Below, piece after piece: positions 8,795-16,639 of a stretch of DNA of 64,000 bases. The position numbers and the translations under genes were made by a program. Origin of the DNA: Mycobacterium sp. E787 (GTDB taxonomy: Bacteria > Actinomycetota > Actinomycetes > Mycobacteriales > Mycobacteriaceae); NCBI RefSeq assembly GCF_001668725.1, contig NZ_LZKL01000029.1:1-64000 (forward strand), written 5' to 3'. Every line of letters begins with the position of its first letter. Within the stretch, counting starts at the first letter, position 1. The notes under the pieces are model-generated. The model saw only the letters and a program-made list of their open reading frames with translations. It did no database searches and was not told where the DNA came from.

Positions 8795-8824
8795 AGCCCC
8801 CGCACACCGGTGCGGGGGCTTTTT
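8795..8824 (+). terminator. Intrinsic terminator just upstream of the SDR operon
   Basis: AGCCCCCGCAC (8795-8805) pairs perfectly with GTGCGGGGGCT (8810-8820) around the loop ACCG, followed by TTTT. The T-tract is on the plus strand only. It ends 20 bp before the start codon of the first SDR gene, too close for a promoter between them. It must therefore act as an attenuator of the operon or end a short upstream RNA. Confidence 0.8.
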
Positions 8825-8843
8825 GAGTTCAGAGAGGCTTGTC

Positions 8844-9581
8844 ATGGACCCAATCGCGGGCAAATCAGTTCTGGTCACCGGGGCCAATCGCGGCATCGGC
8901 CGGGCGTTCGTGGAGGAGGCGCTGCGCAGGGGGGCGGGGCGGGTATACGCCGGCACTCGCGACCGTTCGCCGTCTTCCGACGAGCGGGTGGTCCCGGTGC
9001 CGCTCGATGTCACCGATCCGGCACAGGTCGGGGCGGCCGCCGCGACGGCCGGATCGCTGGACGTGCTGATCAACAACGCGGGCATCGCGCTCTACGACGA
9101 TCTCAGCGATCCCGGGGTGCTCCAACGGCACCTCGCTGTCAACCTCTTCGGCACCTTCGCGGTGACGCGGGCCTTCCTGCCCGCGCTGATCCGTGCCCGG
9201 GGCGCCGTGATCAACAACCTGTCGGTCAACGCGGTGGCGCCCCTGCCGCTCATTCCGGCGTACTCCGTCTCCAAGGCGGCCGCGTTCAGCCTCACCCAGT
9301 CGCTGCGGGCGTTTCTGGCTCCGCAGGGCGTGCGGGTGCACGCGATGTTCACCGGACCGGTCGACACCGACATGACCCGGGCGCTCGACATCCCCAAGGC
9401 GACCCCGCGGTCCGTGGCCGCCGGGGTCTTCGACGCGCTGCAACGCGGCGAAGAGGACATCTTCCCCGACCCCGTGTCGCAATCCATCGCCCAAGCCTGG
9501 CAGGGCGGCCCGGCCAAGGAACTGGAACGCCAGTACGCCCAACTGCTCGCGACGGCGCCGCCCGTCACGGCGCACGCGTGA
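8844..9581 (+). CDS. Short-chain dehydrogenase/reductase
   Basis: The 245-residue classical SDR has the cofactor motif TGANRGIG near residue 13, NNAG (about 77) and the catalytic YxxxK (YSVSK, about 145). It is an NAD(P)-dependent alcohol or ketone oxidoreductase of unknown substrate. The ATG at 8844 follows AGAGAGG. An upstream in-frame start at 8739 is rejected because it would run through the terminator hairpin. It is the first gene of a tightly spaced set running to 12696 (gaps of 18, 32, 12 and 11 nt) that includes an ECF sigma factor. Confidence 0.88.
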   Translation: MDPIAGKSVLVTGANRGIGRAFVEEALRRGAGRVYAGTRDRSPSSDERVVPVPLDVTDPAQVGAAAATAGSLDVLINNAGIALYDDLSDPGVLQRHLAVNLFGTFAVTRAFLPALIRARGAVINNLSVNAVAPLPLIPAYSVSKAAAFSLTQSLRAFLAPQGVRVHAMFTGPVDTDMTRALDIPKATPRSVAAGVFDALQRGEEDIFPDPVSQSIAQAWQGGPAKELERQYAQLLATAPPVTAHA

Positions 9582-9599
9582 AACCCTAAGGAGCACAAG

Positions 9600-10343
9600 A
9601 TGAACGACCTATCCGGCACGACCGCCCTCGTCGTCGGCGCAAGCCGCGGCCTGGGCCGGGGCATCGCGCTGGCCACCGCCGATGCCGGCGCCTCCGTGAT
9701 CGCCGTGTCCCGCAGCGCAACGACGTTTCCCCGGCCGAGCGGCGCCGGCAGCATCGAGGCGGTCGTCGCCGATGCGGCCGACCCCTCGGTGCCCGGCGGC
9801 CTCCTGGACCGACACGACCCGCACCTTCTGGTGCTGGTCGCCGGGGCGACGCCGCTGATACGCCCGCTCCAGCACCACACCTGGGAGACGTTCTCGGCCA
9901 ACTGGAACACCGACGTGCGGATGGCCTTTCATTGGCTGCGCGAGGCCCTGCTCAAACCGCTGCGACCCGGCAGCACGGTGGTGGTGGTCAGCAGCGGTGC
10001 GGCGCTGGCCGGCTCGCCGCTCAGCGGCGGGTACGCCGGCGCCAAAGCCACCCAACGCTTCATCGCCGGGTACGCGCAAGAGGAGGCGGACCGCGCCGGC
10101 CTGGGCATCCGGTTCACCGCGCTGCTGCCCCGGATAACCCCGCTGACCGAACTCGGCCGCCCCGCCGTGCGGGCGTACGCGGCCCGCGGGGGCCAATCCG
10201 AGGAGGAATATGTCAGGCAGCTCGGCGAACTGCTCAGCCCGGAGTCGGCCGGGGCGGCCGTCGTGGAGCTGGCACAGGCGGACACCGCCGGCGTTGCGCC
10301 CAGCTACCTGCTGACCGGCGCCGGGCTGCAGAAGCTCGCGTGA
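9600..10343 (+). CDS. Short-chain dehydrogenase/reductase
   Basis: This 247-residue SDR shows GASRGLG near residue 14 for cofactor binding. The third-strand NNAG is replaced by LVAGAT, and YAGAK (about 141) supplies the Tyr and Lys. It is an NAD(P)H-linked reductase of unknown substrate, only distantly related to the preceding SDR. The ribosome site AAGGAG lies 7 nt before the ATG. It is the second gene of the sigma-factor operon. Confidence 0.85.
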   Translation: MNDLSGTTALVVGASRGLGRGIALATADAGASVIAVSRSATTFPRPSGAGSIEAVVADAADPSVPGGLLDRHDPHLLVLVAGATPLIRPLQHHTWETFSANWNTDVRMAFHWLREALLKPLRPGSTVVVVSSGAALAGSPLSGGYAGAKATQRFIAGYAQEEADRAGLGIRFTALLPRITPLTELGRPAVRAYAARGGQSEEEYVRQLGELLSPESAGAAVVELAQADTAGVAPSYLLTGAGLQKLA

Positions 10344-10375
10344 AAAGTACTGCACCACAGCAGAAAGGGCTAGAG

Positions 10376-11125
10376 ATGACCATGCAAACACCGCCCATCG
10401 TGTCGGCCCCGGAGTGGGAGGCCGCGCGCGGGCGCCTGCTCGTCAAGGAGAAAGAGCTCTTCCGCGCGCGGGACGCGCTGGCGGCTCAGCGCCGGCGCAT
10501 GCCGTGGCTGCCGGTGGACAAGCCCTACCAGTTCGACGGCCCCGACGGGCGGGTCAGCCTGCTGGACCTCTTCGGTGGACGGCGCCAGCTGATCGTCTAC
10601 CGGGCATTCCTGGAACCCGGGGTGGACGGCTGGCCCGACCACGCCTGCCGCGGCTGCTCGATGATCGCCGATCACGTCGGCAACCTGGCGCATCTGAATG
10701 CCCGCAACACCACGCTGGTGTTCGCTTCCCGCGCCGGCCAGCCCGACATCGCGCGCGTGAAGGCCCGGATGGGGTGGCACATGCCGTGGTACACGATCAC
10801 CGACGACTTCGACCGCGACTTCGGCGTCGACGAGTGGCACGGCACCAACGCGTTCATCCGCGACGGCGAGCGGGTGTTCCGCACGTACTTCATCAACAAC
10901 CGCGGCGACGAGGCGCTCGGCACCACGTGGAGTTACCTGGACATGACCGCCCTTGGGCGACAAGAGGATTGGGAGGACTCACCGGACGGCTACCCGCAGG
11001 GCCCCGCGTACGCGTGGTGGAACTGGCACGACGCCTACGGCGACCAGCAGCCGCAGTGGTGGGACGAGCCCGACCCGGGCGAGCGCAACCCCAACGATCC
11101 CCGGCCGGCGCGCCGCGACTCGTGA
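10376..11125 (+). CDS. DUF899 thioredoxin-like protein
   Basis: The 249-residue protein belongs to DUF899, a thioredoxin-fold family. Its region RQLIVYRAFLEPGVDGWPDH leads into the CxxC site CRGCSMIADHVGNLAHL. The C-terminus has FRTYFINNRGDEALGTTWSYLD, typical of the family. A redox or peroxide-related role is often suggested for relatives but no activity is established. The ATG at 10376 follows GAAAGGG; a second ATG two codons later is possible. It is encoded 12 nt before the ECF sigma factor, an association that suggests control by that sigma factor. Confidence 0.85.
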   Translation: MTMQTPPIVSAPEWEAARGRLLVKEKELFRARDALAAQRRRMPWLPVDKPYQFDGPDGRVSLLDLFGGRRQLIVYRAFLEPGVDGWPDHACRGCSMIADHVGNLAHLNARNTTLVFASRAGQPDIARVKARMGWHMPWYTITDDFDRDFGVDEWHGTNAFIRDGERVFRTYFINNRGDEALGTTWSYLDMTALGRQEDWEDSPDGYPQGPAYAWWNWHDAYGDQQPQWWDEPDPGERNPNDPRPARRDS

Positions 11126-11137
11126 AAGGCTGAGTGC

Positions 11138-12124
11138 ATGCGGGACGCCAGCGTCGACGACTTCGCGCAAGTCGCCGAGCGGTACCGGCCCGAGTTGCGG
11201 GCCTACTGCTACCGCATGCTCGGATCCGTCGACGAATGCGAAGATCTGGTGCAGGACACCTACCTGCGGGCGTGGCAGGCCTACGACAGGTTCGAGGGCC
11301 GATCCTCGGTCCGGTTGTGGCTCTACAAGATTGCGACGAACACGTACCTGAACGTGCTGCAGACGCGCAAACGGCGCCCGCTTCCCTCCGGTCTCGGCGC
11401 CCCGGCCGACAGCCCGGCCGTCGCGCTGGCCCCGGCCCAATCCGACATTCCCTGGCTGCAGCCCGCGCCGGACAGCCTGTTGTACGGCGCCACCGACGAT
11501 CCCGCCGTGGTGGTGTCCCTGCGCAGCAGCGTCCGCTTGGCGTTCGTCGCCGCCCTGCAGCATTTGTCACCACTGCAGCGGGCGGTGCTGGTGCTGCGCG
11601 ACGTATTGGGTTGGCCGGCAGGCGAAGTCGCGGAGATGCTGGAAACGTCCACCCCGGCCGTCAACAGCGCCCTGCAACGCGCCCGCGCGCGATTGGCCGA
11701 GGCCGGTCCGGCGCTCGACGAGCTCGGCGAACCCACCGAGCCCGAGCTGCGCGACGTGCTCGACCGCTACATGTCGGCCTTCGAGCACGCCGACGTCGAC
11801 GCATTGGCTCAACTGCTGCGTGCCGACGTCGAGCTCGAAATGCCGCCCATTCCCACGTGGTTCACCGGTCGCGATGCGGTGTGCGCATTCCTGGCGCGGG
11901 TCGTGCTGCACACACCGGGGCAATGGCGGCTGGCGCCCACCCGGGCCAACGGCGCCCCGGCTTTCGCCATGTACCGGCGAGCTCCGGACGGGTCTTTCCG
12001 AGCCCACGGCCTGGACGTGCTGTCGCTGACCGCCGGTCGCATTTCACGCATCGTCGCCTTCAACGAGGCAACACTGGTCGCCAGGTTCGGGCTGCCCGAG
12101 GCGTTCACCGCACCGCCGGGGTGA
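11138..12124 (+). CDS. ECF sigma factor with C-terminal SnoaL-like domain (SigG-like)
   Basis: The 328-residue protein carries sigma-2 (about 10-75: ECEDLVQDTYLRAWQAY, then SVRLWLYKIATN) and sigma-4 (about 135-185: LSPLQRAVLVLRDVLGWPAG, then a helix-turn-helix ending RARARL). A C-terminal SnoaL/NTF2-like domain follows (about 200-325, DVLDRYMSAFEHADVDALAQ). This architecture is that of SigG-type ECF factors, whose fused C-terminal domain is thought to tune activity in place of a classical anti-sigma factor. No membrane anti-sigma factor is encoded nearby. The start ATG is 12 nt after the DUF899 gene, and an MDMPI-like gene follows at 11 nt. Confidence 0.88.
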   Translation: MRDASVDDFAQVAERYRPELRAYCYRMLGSVDECEDLVQDTYLRAWQAYDRFEGRSSVRLWLYKIATNTYLNVLQTRKRRPLPSGLGAPADSPAVALAPAQSDIPWLQPAPDSLLYGATDDPAVVVSLRSSVRLAFVAALQHLSPLQRAVLVLRDVLGWPAGEVAEMLETSTPAVNSALQRARARLAEAGPALDELGEPTEPELRDVLDRYMSAFEHADVDALAQLLRADVELEMPPIPTWFTGRDAVCAFLARVVLHTPGQWRLAPTRANGAPAFAMYRRAPDGSFRAHGLDVLSLTAGRISRIVAFNEATLVARFGLPEAFTAPPG

Positions 12125-12135
12125 GGGGGCGGACC

Positions 12136-12696
12136 GTGTCCGATCCCGACGAACTGCCCGTGCTGGCCGAGGCGACGCGGTACCTCTTCGGCAGCCTCCT
12201 CCTGGTTCGCGGGGCCGACCTGTCGGCGCCGACGCCCTGTCCCGACTGGGACTTGCGCCGCCTGCTGTTCCATGTCCGGACGTCGTTGGCGGATGCCGCC
12301 GCGGTGCTGGCGGCGCGCGCCCCCGACCCGGCCCCCGTCCCCTCCGATCCCGTCGCCGCGGCGCGGTCCGGGATCGTCGACTTTCTGATCGCGTCGACCG
12401 CGCTACCGACGACGGGCCGGTGGTGCGAGATTCGGGGCCGAACCCTGCCCGCCAAAACCGTTGTCCTCGTGGGGGCCATCGAGATGACCCTGCACGCGTG
12501 GGATATCGGCCAGGCGTGCCGAAACGATCGGCCCATCCCCCCGGAGATCGCCTCGACCCTGTTGTGGCTTTCGCCACCGCTGGCCCGGGCCGGCCTGGCC
12601 GGGCAGGTGTTCGCCGAGCCGCTGCCGGTACCTGCGACGGCCACACCGAGCGACCGGCTGCTCGCCCTCTTCGGCCGGCGACGCCCTCCGGGATAG
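12136..12696 (+). CDS. MDMPI/DinB-like protein (TIGR03086-type)
   Basis: The 186-residue protein starts at GTG 12136, preceded by GAGGGGG, right after the sigma factor stop. It has the mycothiol-dependent maleylpyruvate isomerase N-terminal pattern: PTPCPDWDLRRLLFHV with a metal-binding His, and a second His in EMTLHAWDIGQA. This four-helix DinB-like fold binds a divalent metal and in some members uses mycothiol. As last gene of the SigG-like operon it could be an effector or a modulator of the sigma factor; neither is shown. Confidence 0.8.
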   Translation: MSDPDELPVLAEATRYLFGSLLLVRGADLSAPTPCPDWDLRRLLFHVRTSLADAAAVLAARAPDPAPVPSDPVAAARSGIVDFLIASTALPTTGRWCEIRGRTLPAKTVVLVGAIEMTLHAWDIGQACRNDRPIPPEIASTLLWLSPPLARAGLAGQVFAEPLPVPATATPSDRLLALFGRRRPPG

Positions 12697-12754
12697 CCGC
12701 GGACGCGCGGTCCCGAGCGCCGTACGGCGGCACCGACCGGCGGCGCCGGGCACC

Positions 12755-12760
12755 TAGACT
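12755..12760 (+). promoter_or_regulatory. -10 box TAGACT for leaderless start of the FAAL gene
   Basis: TAGACT ends 6 nt before the ATG at 12767, so transcription would begin at the start codon. No ribosome site precedes that ATG, consistent with a leaderless mRNA. Confidence 0.45.
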
Positions 12761-12766
12761 GCGCTC

Positions 12767-14605
12767 ATGAATTGCGGTTCCCGAGACAGCACCGCGGCTC
12801 CAAAGGGCCTGCTACTGATAGAGGACTGCCTGGACGCCGACGGCGAGGTGGCGTTGCCGCCGGGCACCACCCTGATCTCCCTCATCGAGCGCAACGTCGC
12901 CAATGTCGGTGACGCCGTGGCCTATCGCTACCTGGACTACGCCCGCTCGGAAGGGCACACCCTCGAAGTGACCTGGGCCCGGTTCGGGATCCGACTGCGG
13001 GCCATTGGCGCGCGGGTGCAGCAGTTCGCCGACGACGGCGACCGGGTGGCGATCCTGGCACCGCAGGGCATCGACTACGTCGCCGGCTTCTATGCCGCGA
13101 TCAAGGCGGGCACCATCGCCGTGCCGTTGTTCGCGCCCGAACTGCCCGGTCACGCCGAGCGTCTGCAGACGGCGCTGCGCGACTCCCGACCCGCGGCGGT
13201 CCTCACGACGGCGGCCGCCGCGAACGCGGTGGAAAACTTCCTGGACAGCCTCCCGGACCTGAGGAAGCCGCGCCTGATCGTCATCGACGAGGTACCCGAC
13301 TCGGCGGGGGAGTTGTTCGTCCCCGTCGAACTGGACATCGACCGCGTCTCGCACCTGCAGTACACCTCGGGCGCGACGCGGCCACCGGTCGGCGTGGAGA
13401 TCACCCACCGTGCCGTGGGCACCAACCTCGTGCAGATGATCCTCTCGATCGACTTGCTGGACCGGAACACCCACGGCGTCAGCTGGTTACCGCTCTACCA
13501 CGACATGGGTCTGTCGATGATCGGCTTTCCCGCGGTGTACGGCGGACACTCCACCCTGATGTCGCCCACCGCTTTCGTCCGCAGGCCGCTGCGCTGGATT
13601 CAGGCCTTGTCCGCCGGGTCGAGGCAGGGCCGGGTGGTGACCGCGGCGCCGAACTTCGCCTACGAGTGGACCGCGCAGCGCGGCCTGCCCGCCCCGGGCG
13701 ACGACATCGACCTGAGCAACGTGGTGCTGATCATCGGCTCCGAACCGGTCAGCATCGACGCGATCCGGACCTTCAACAAGGCCTTCGCGCCATACGGGTT
13801 GCCGCGCACCGCGTTCAAGCCGTCGTACGGCATCGCGGAGGCGACCCTGATGATCGCGACCATCGAGCCGTCGGCCGAGGCATCGGTCACCTGTCTCGAC
13901 CGCGAGCAATTGAGCGCCGGTCACGCGGTGCGCATCGAGGCGGACGCCCCGAATGCCGTGCCCCAGGTGTCGTGTGGCCGGGTTGCACGCAGCCTGCGGG
14001 CGATCATCGTGGACCCCGAAACCGGATCCGAACTGCCCGACGGGGATATCGGCGAGGTCTGGCTGCAGGGCGACAACGTGGGCCGCGGGTACTGGGGGCT
14101 GCCCGACGAGACACGGCGGGCGTTCGGCGCCACGCTGCGGTCGCGGCTGGCGGAGGGCGGCCACGCCGACGGCGCGAATGTCGGCGGTGCCTGGCTGCGG
14201 ACCGGCGACCTGGGCGTGTACCTCGACGGCGAGCTGTACATCACGGGCCGAATCGCGGACCTGGTCACCATCGCGGGCCGCAACCACTACCCGCAAGACA
14301 TCGAGGCCACCGTCGCCGAGGCGTCGCCGATGGTGCGCCGTGGCTACGTGACCGCGTTCGCCGTGCCGGCCGACGATGACGGCCGGCGGCTGGTGATCAT
14401 CGCCGAGCGCGCCGCCGGCACCAGTCGCGCGGATCCCCGACCGGCGATCGAGGCGATCGGCAACGCGGTGGCGCGCCGGCACGGTGTGCCGGTGTCCGAC
14501 GTGCGTTTCCTGCCGGCCGGCGCCATCCCGCGCACCACCAGCGGCAAGCTGGCCCGACGGGCCTGCCGCGCCCAATACCTCAGCGGCACACTGGGAGTGC
14601 ACTAG
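12767..14605 (+). CDS. fadD31: Fatty-acyl-AMP ligase (FAAL), FadD31-like
   Basis: The 612-residue adenylate-forming enzyme activates a fatty acid as acyl-AMP for transfer to a carrier protein. The N-terminal domain carries the phosphate-binding motif as LQYTSGATRPPVGVEITH, degenerate relative to the usual SGSTGxPKG. WLPLYHDMGL and KPSYGIAEATLMIA follow, both FAAL hallmarks. The C-terminal subdomain has GELYITGRIADLVTIAGRNH and the catalytic-Lys region IPRTTSGKLARRACR. No polyketide synthase is adjacent, which is unusual for FAALs. Downstream gene order resembles the fadD31-tpx stretch of M. tuberculosis, hence the symbol. Transcription is probably leaderless. Confidence 0.82.
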   Translation: MNCGSRDSTAAPKGLLLIEDCLDADGEVALPPGTTLISLIERNVANVGDAVAYRYLDYARSEGHTLEVTWARFGIRLRAIGARVQQFADDGDRVAILAPQGIDYVAGFYAAIKAGTIAVPLFAPELPGHAERLQTALRDSRPAAVLTTAAAANAVENFLDSLPDLRKPRLIVIDEVPDSAGELFVPVELDIDRVSHLQYTSGATRPPVGVEITHRAVGTNLVQMILSIDLLDRNTHGVSWLPLYHDMGLSMIGFPAVYGGHSTLMSPTAFVRRPLRWIQALSAGSRQGRVVTAAPNFAYEWTAQRGLPAPGDDIDLSNVVLIIGSEPVSIDAIRTFNKAFAPYGLPRTAFKPSYGIAEATLMIATIEPSAEASVTCLDREQLSAGHAVRIEADAPNAVPQVSCGRVARSLRAIIVDPETGSELPDGDIGEVWLQGDNVGRGYWGLPDETRRAFGATLRSRLAEGGHADGANVGGAWLRTGDLGVYLDGELYITGRIADLVTIAGRNHYPQDIEATVAEASPMVRRGYVTAFAVPADDDGRRLVIIAERAAGTSRADPRPAIEAIGNAVARRHGVPVSDVRFLPAGAIPRTTSGKLARRACRAQYLSGTLGVH

Positions 14606-14655
14606 GGAGCGGGAGTCGCCCTTGCCGGAGGGCGCCGGGGTGGCATCCTGGCGGT

Positions 14656-15333
14656 GTGGGTCTGCTCATCCGATTGGCGGAGCTCCTGATCGTGATCCTG
14701 CCGCTGACAGGCATGGTGATCGCCGCGGTGCGCGCGTTCACCGCCAACAAGCGGCGCGCCGAAGAGCCGAACGATGTGGGTCGAACGCGTCCCACCGAAG
14801 CGGTGAGCGCCTCGGCCGGCAATTCCAATAGCCAAGCGGCGCAATGGCGTTCGCTCCGTCGCGTCATCGACGAGCACGGCCGCACCGACGCGCGGTGGCT
14901 CTCCTACGAGCTCGACGTCGCCAAGCTTCTCGACTTCCCGCTGATGACCGACATGCGCGATCCGCTCACGATCGGTTTCCACAAAGCCAAGCTGCGAGCG
15001 GACTTCCTGCGCCCGGTGAAGGCCGAAGACCTCCTGGACGATCGGGAGACCGCGGCTCGCTATCAGGCCGCGGTCGAGGACTACGTCACCGCCTTCAACG
15101 TCGCCGAGGCCGAGGCGATGCGCAGGCGCCGCAGCGACTTCTCACCGGACGGCCGGCAGCGGATCGCGCGGGCCCAGAGCCTGTTGCGGGTCGCTGCGGA
15201 CCCCGCCGCCGCGCCACAGGAGCGCCAGCAGGCCTTCGACCTGGCCCGCAAGGAACTCGACGGCCTCGTCGTGTTGCCGTCCACGACGCGGGCCAGCATC
15301 GAGCGCGGAATCTCCGGTCAGCTGGAGGGATGA
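14656..15333 (+). CDS. Membrane-anchored conserved mycobacterial protein
   Basis: The 225-residue protein begins at GTG 14656 with one N-terminal transmembrane helix (residues 4-27, LIRLAELLIVILPLTGMVIA). A basic turn (ANKRRAEE) and a helical cytosolic region follow. The body is rich in Ala, Arg and Asp with no catalytic motif that I recognise. It lies 50 nt after the FAAL gene, in the position that a conserved hypothetical (Rv1927, by memory) holds in M. tuberculosis. A role linked to the FAAL is possible but unproven. Confidence 0.75.
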   Translation: MGLLIRLAELLIVILPLTGMVIAAVRAFTANKRRAEEPNDVGRTRPTEAVSASAGNSNSQAAQWRSLRRVIDEHGRTDARWLSYELDVAKLLDFPLMTDMRDPLTIGFHKAKLRADFLRPVKAEDLLDDRETAARYQAAVEDYVTAFNVAEAEAMRRRRSDFSPDGRQRIARAQSLLRVAADPAAAPQERQQAFDLARKELDGLVVLPSTTRASIERGISGQLEG

Positions 15334-15405
15334 CTTTCGCCTCTTATCGGCGCCCGCGCCTCAGAAGAATCATGAGGGCATCAACCGATCGCCTAGGAGC
15401 ACGCC

Positions 15406-15774
15406 GTGATCGACTACGACCTGGACAGCGCGCACAACATCCTGCTGGTGCGCCCGGAGTCCGCACTCGACAAGAACGACTTCACCGAACTCGCCAAGGC
15501 CGTCGACCCGCAAATCGAGGCCAACGGCGACCTCGCCGGCCTCATCATCAGCGCGCCGACGTTTCCCGGCTGGGACAGTTTCGGCGCGCTGGTCACCCAC
15601 CTCCGCTTCGTTCGGGACCACCACAAGCACATCAAAAAGGTCGCGGTCGTCACCGACTCGCACCTCGGGGATGTGGCCGAGCATCTCGGCTCGCACTTTG
15701 TGTCGGCCACGATCCAGCACTTTCCCGCCGGGCAGGTCGAGCAAGCGCGCGAGTGGATTGTCGACGGCTCGTAG
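15406..15774 (+). CDS. SpoIIAA-like (STAS/SEC14-type) protein
   Basis: The 122-residue protein fits the SpoIIAA-like family: an N-terminal strand with NILLVRPESALDKNDFTELA, a hydrophobic LAGLIIS strand, and the loop FPGWDSFGALVTHLRFVRDH that is the family signature. Such proteins are small cytosolic ligand-binding or regulatory domains of undefined partner. It starts at GTG 15406 with GGAG 9 nt before. It is convergent with the SDR gene. Confidence 0.8.
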   Translation: MIDYDLDSAHNILLVRPESALDKNDFTELAKAVDPQIEANGDLAGLIISAPTFPGWDSFGALVTHLRFVRDHHKHIKKVAVVTDSHLGDVAEHLGSHFVSATIQHFPAGQVEQAREWIVDGS

Positions 15775-15812
15775 GCCGAGGGTAGCGTTCTACGGCCCCC
15801 ACAACGGGGTGA

Positions 15813-16580
15813 TCAGGGGCAGCAGTATCCGCCGTCGATGACGATGTCGGAGCCGGTCATGTAGCTGGACGCCGCACCGGCCAGGTACACGTACAGGGCG
15901 CTGAGTTCTTCGGGCCGGCCCAGGCGGCCCATCGGTATCTTCGGCTCCCACAGGGCGTGGTTCTCCGCCAACGGCTCGACGAGCTCGGTGAGGATGTAGC
16001 CGGGGCTGACGCTGTTGACCCGGATGTGGTGCGGCGCAAACTCGACGGCCATGGCCTTGGTCAGGTGGATCACCGCCGCCTTGGAGGCGCAGTAGTGGCC
16101 GACCTGCTGCGGGACGTTGATGATGTGGCCCGACATCGAGGCGGTGGTGATGATGGACCCGCCGCGCCCTTGCCGGACCATCGCCCGCGCCGCGGCCTGA
16201 GCGGTGAGAAAGACGCCCGTCACGTTGGTGTCCTGGATGCGCTGAAATTCTTCCGGCGGCATGTCCAGCATCGGTGTGACGGTGATGATCCCGGCGTTGC
16301 ACACCGCGACGTCGATGCCGCCCAGCTCCGCGATCACCCGGTCGACCATTGCGTCGACCTGGTCGGGCCGCGTCACGTCGCAGGCGACCGGCACGGCCCG
16401 GCCACCCGCCGCGGTGAGCTCGCCGGCAACCCGCTCCAAGCGCTCGGAATGTCGCGCCGCGATTGCCACCTCCGCGCCGGCTTGGACGTAGGCCAGCGCG
16501 ACCTCCTTGCCGATGCCGCTGGACGCCCCGGTCACCAGAGCCCGCTTGCCGTGCAAGTCGAACAAGTTCAGCACGCTCAT
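15813..16580 (-). CDS. Short-chain dehydrogenase/reductase (Rv1928c-like)
   Basis: The 255-residue classical SDR has TGASSGIG (about residue 16), CNAG in place of NNAG (about 90), catalytic YCASK (about 160) and the PGYILTEL loop. The C-terminus MTGSDIVIDGGYCCP is typical of the FabG-like group. The ATG at 16580 has GGGGA 7 nt upstream; a GTG at 16607 would add nine residues. Its promoter region is shared with the divergent SnoaL gene and contains a KstR-like box, so steroid or lipid metabolism is a reasonable guess. Confidence 0.87.
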   Translation of the reverse strand: MSVLNLFDLHGKRALVTGASSGIGKEVALAYVQAGAEVAIAARHSERLERVAGELTAAGGRAVPVACDVTRPDQVDAMVDRVIAELGGIDVAVCNAGIITVTPMLDMPPEEFQRIQDTNVTGVFLTAQAAARAMVRQGRGGSIITTASMSGHIINVPQQVGHYCASKAAVIHLTKAMAVEFAPHHIRVNSVSPGYILTELVEPLAENHALWEPKIPMGRLGRPEELSALYVYLAGAASSYMTGSDIVIDGGYCCP

Positions 16581-16614
16581 CGAAATATCCCCATTCAGAC
16601 CAGTCACCTATCAC

Positions 16615-16628
16615 CGAAACACGTTCTA
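16615..16628. promoter_or_regulatory. KstR-like operator (AACnnGTT core)
   Basis: The core AAC-AC-GTT-CT-A at 16618-16628 fits the TetR-type KstR consensus TnnAACnnGTTnnA at all positions except the first T. It overlaps the start of the -10 box TAGTGT (16627-16632) of the SnoaL gene and lies 38 bp before the divergent SDR start. Repressor binding here could block both. Assignment is by pattern only. Confidence 0.4.
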
Positions 16629-16632
16629 GTGT
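16627..16632 (+). promoter_or_regulatory. -10 box TAGTGT for leaderless start
   Basis: TAGTGT is followed after 7 nt by the ATG at 16640, with no ribosome site between. This is the mycobacterial leaderless signature. Confidence 0.45.
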
Positions 16633-16639
16633 GTCCGCC

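Noticed and set aside
8750..8795. Possible tRNA T-arm (GTTCGATC) upstream of the terminator
   Set aside because: The flanking bases do not form the 5-bp T-stem and no acceptor or anticodon arms are present.
8586..8800. Guanidine-type riboswitch upstream of the transporter/atzF pair
   Set aside because: Neither the ykkC conserved core nor the paired ACGR tetraloops of mini-ykkC were found on the minus strand.
8739..8843. N-terminal extension of the first SDR
   Set aside because: It would run through the intrinsic terminator and lacks a ribosome site; the family begins at the ATG of 8844.
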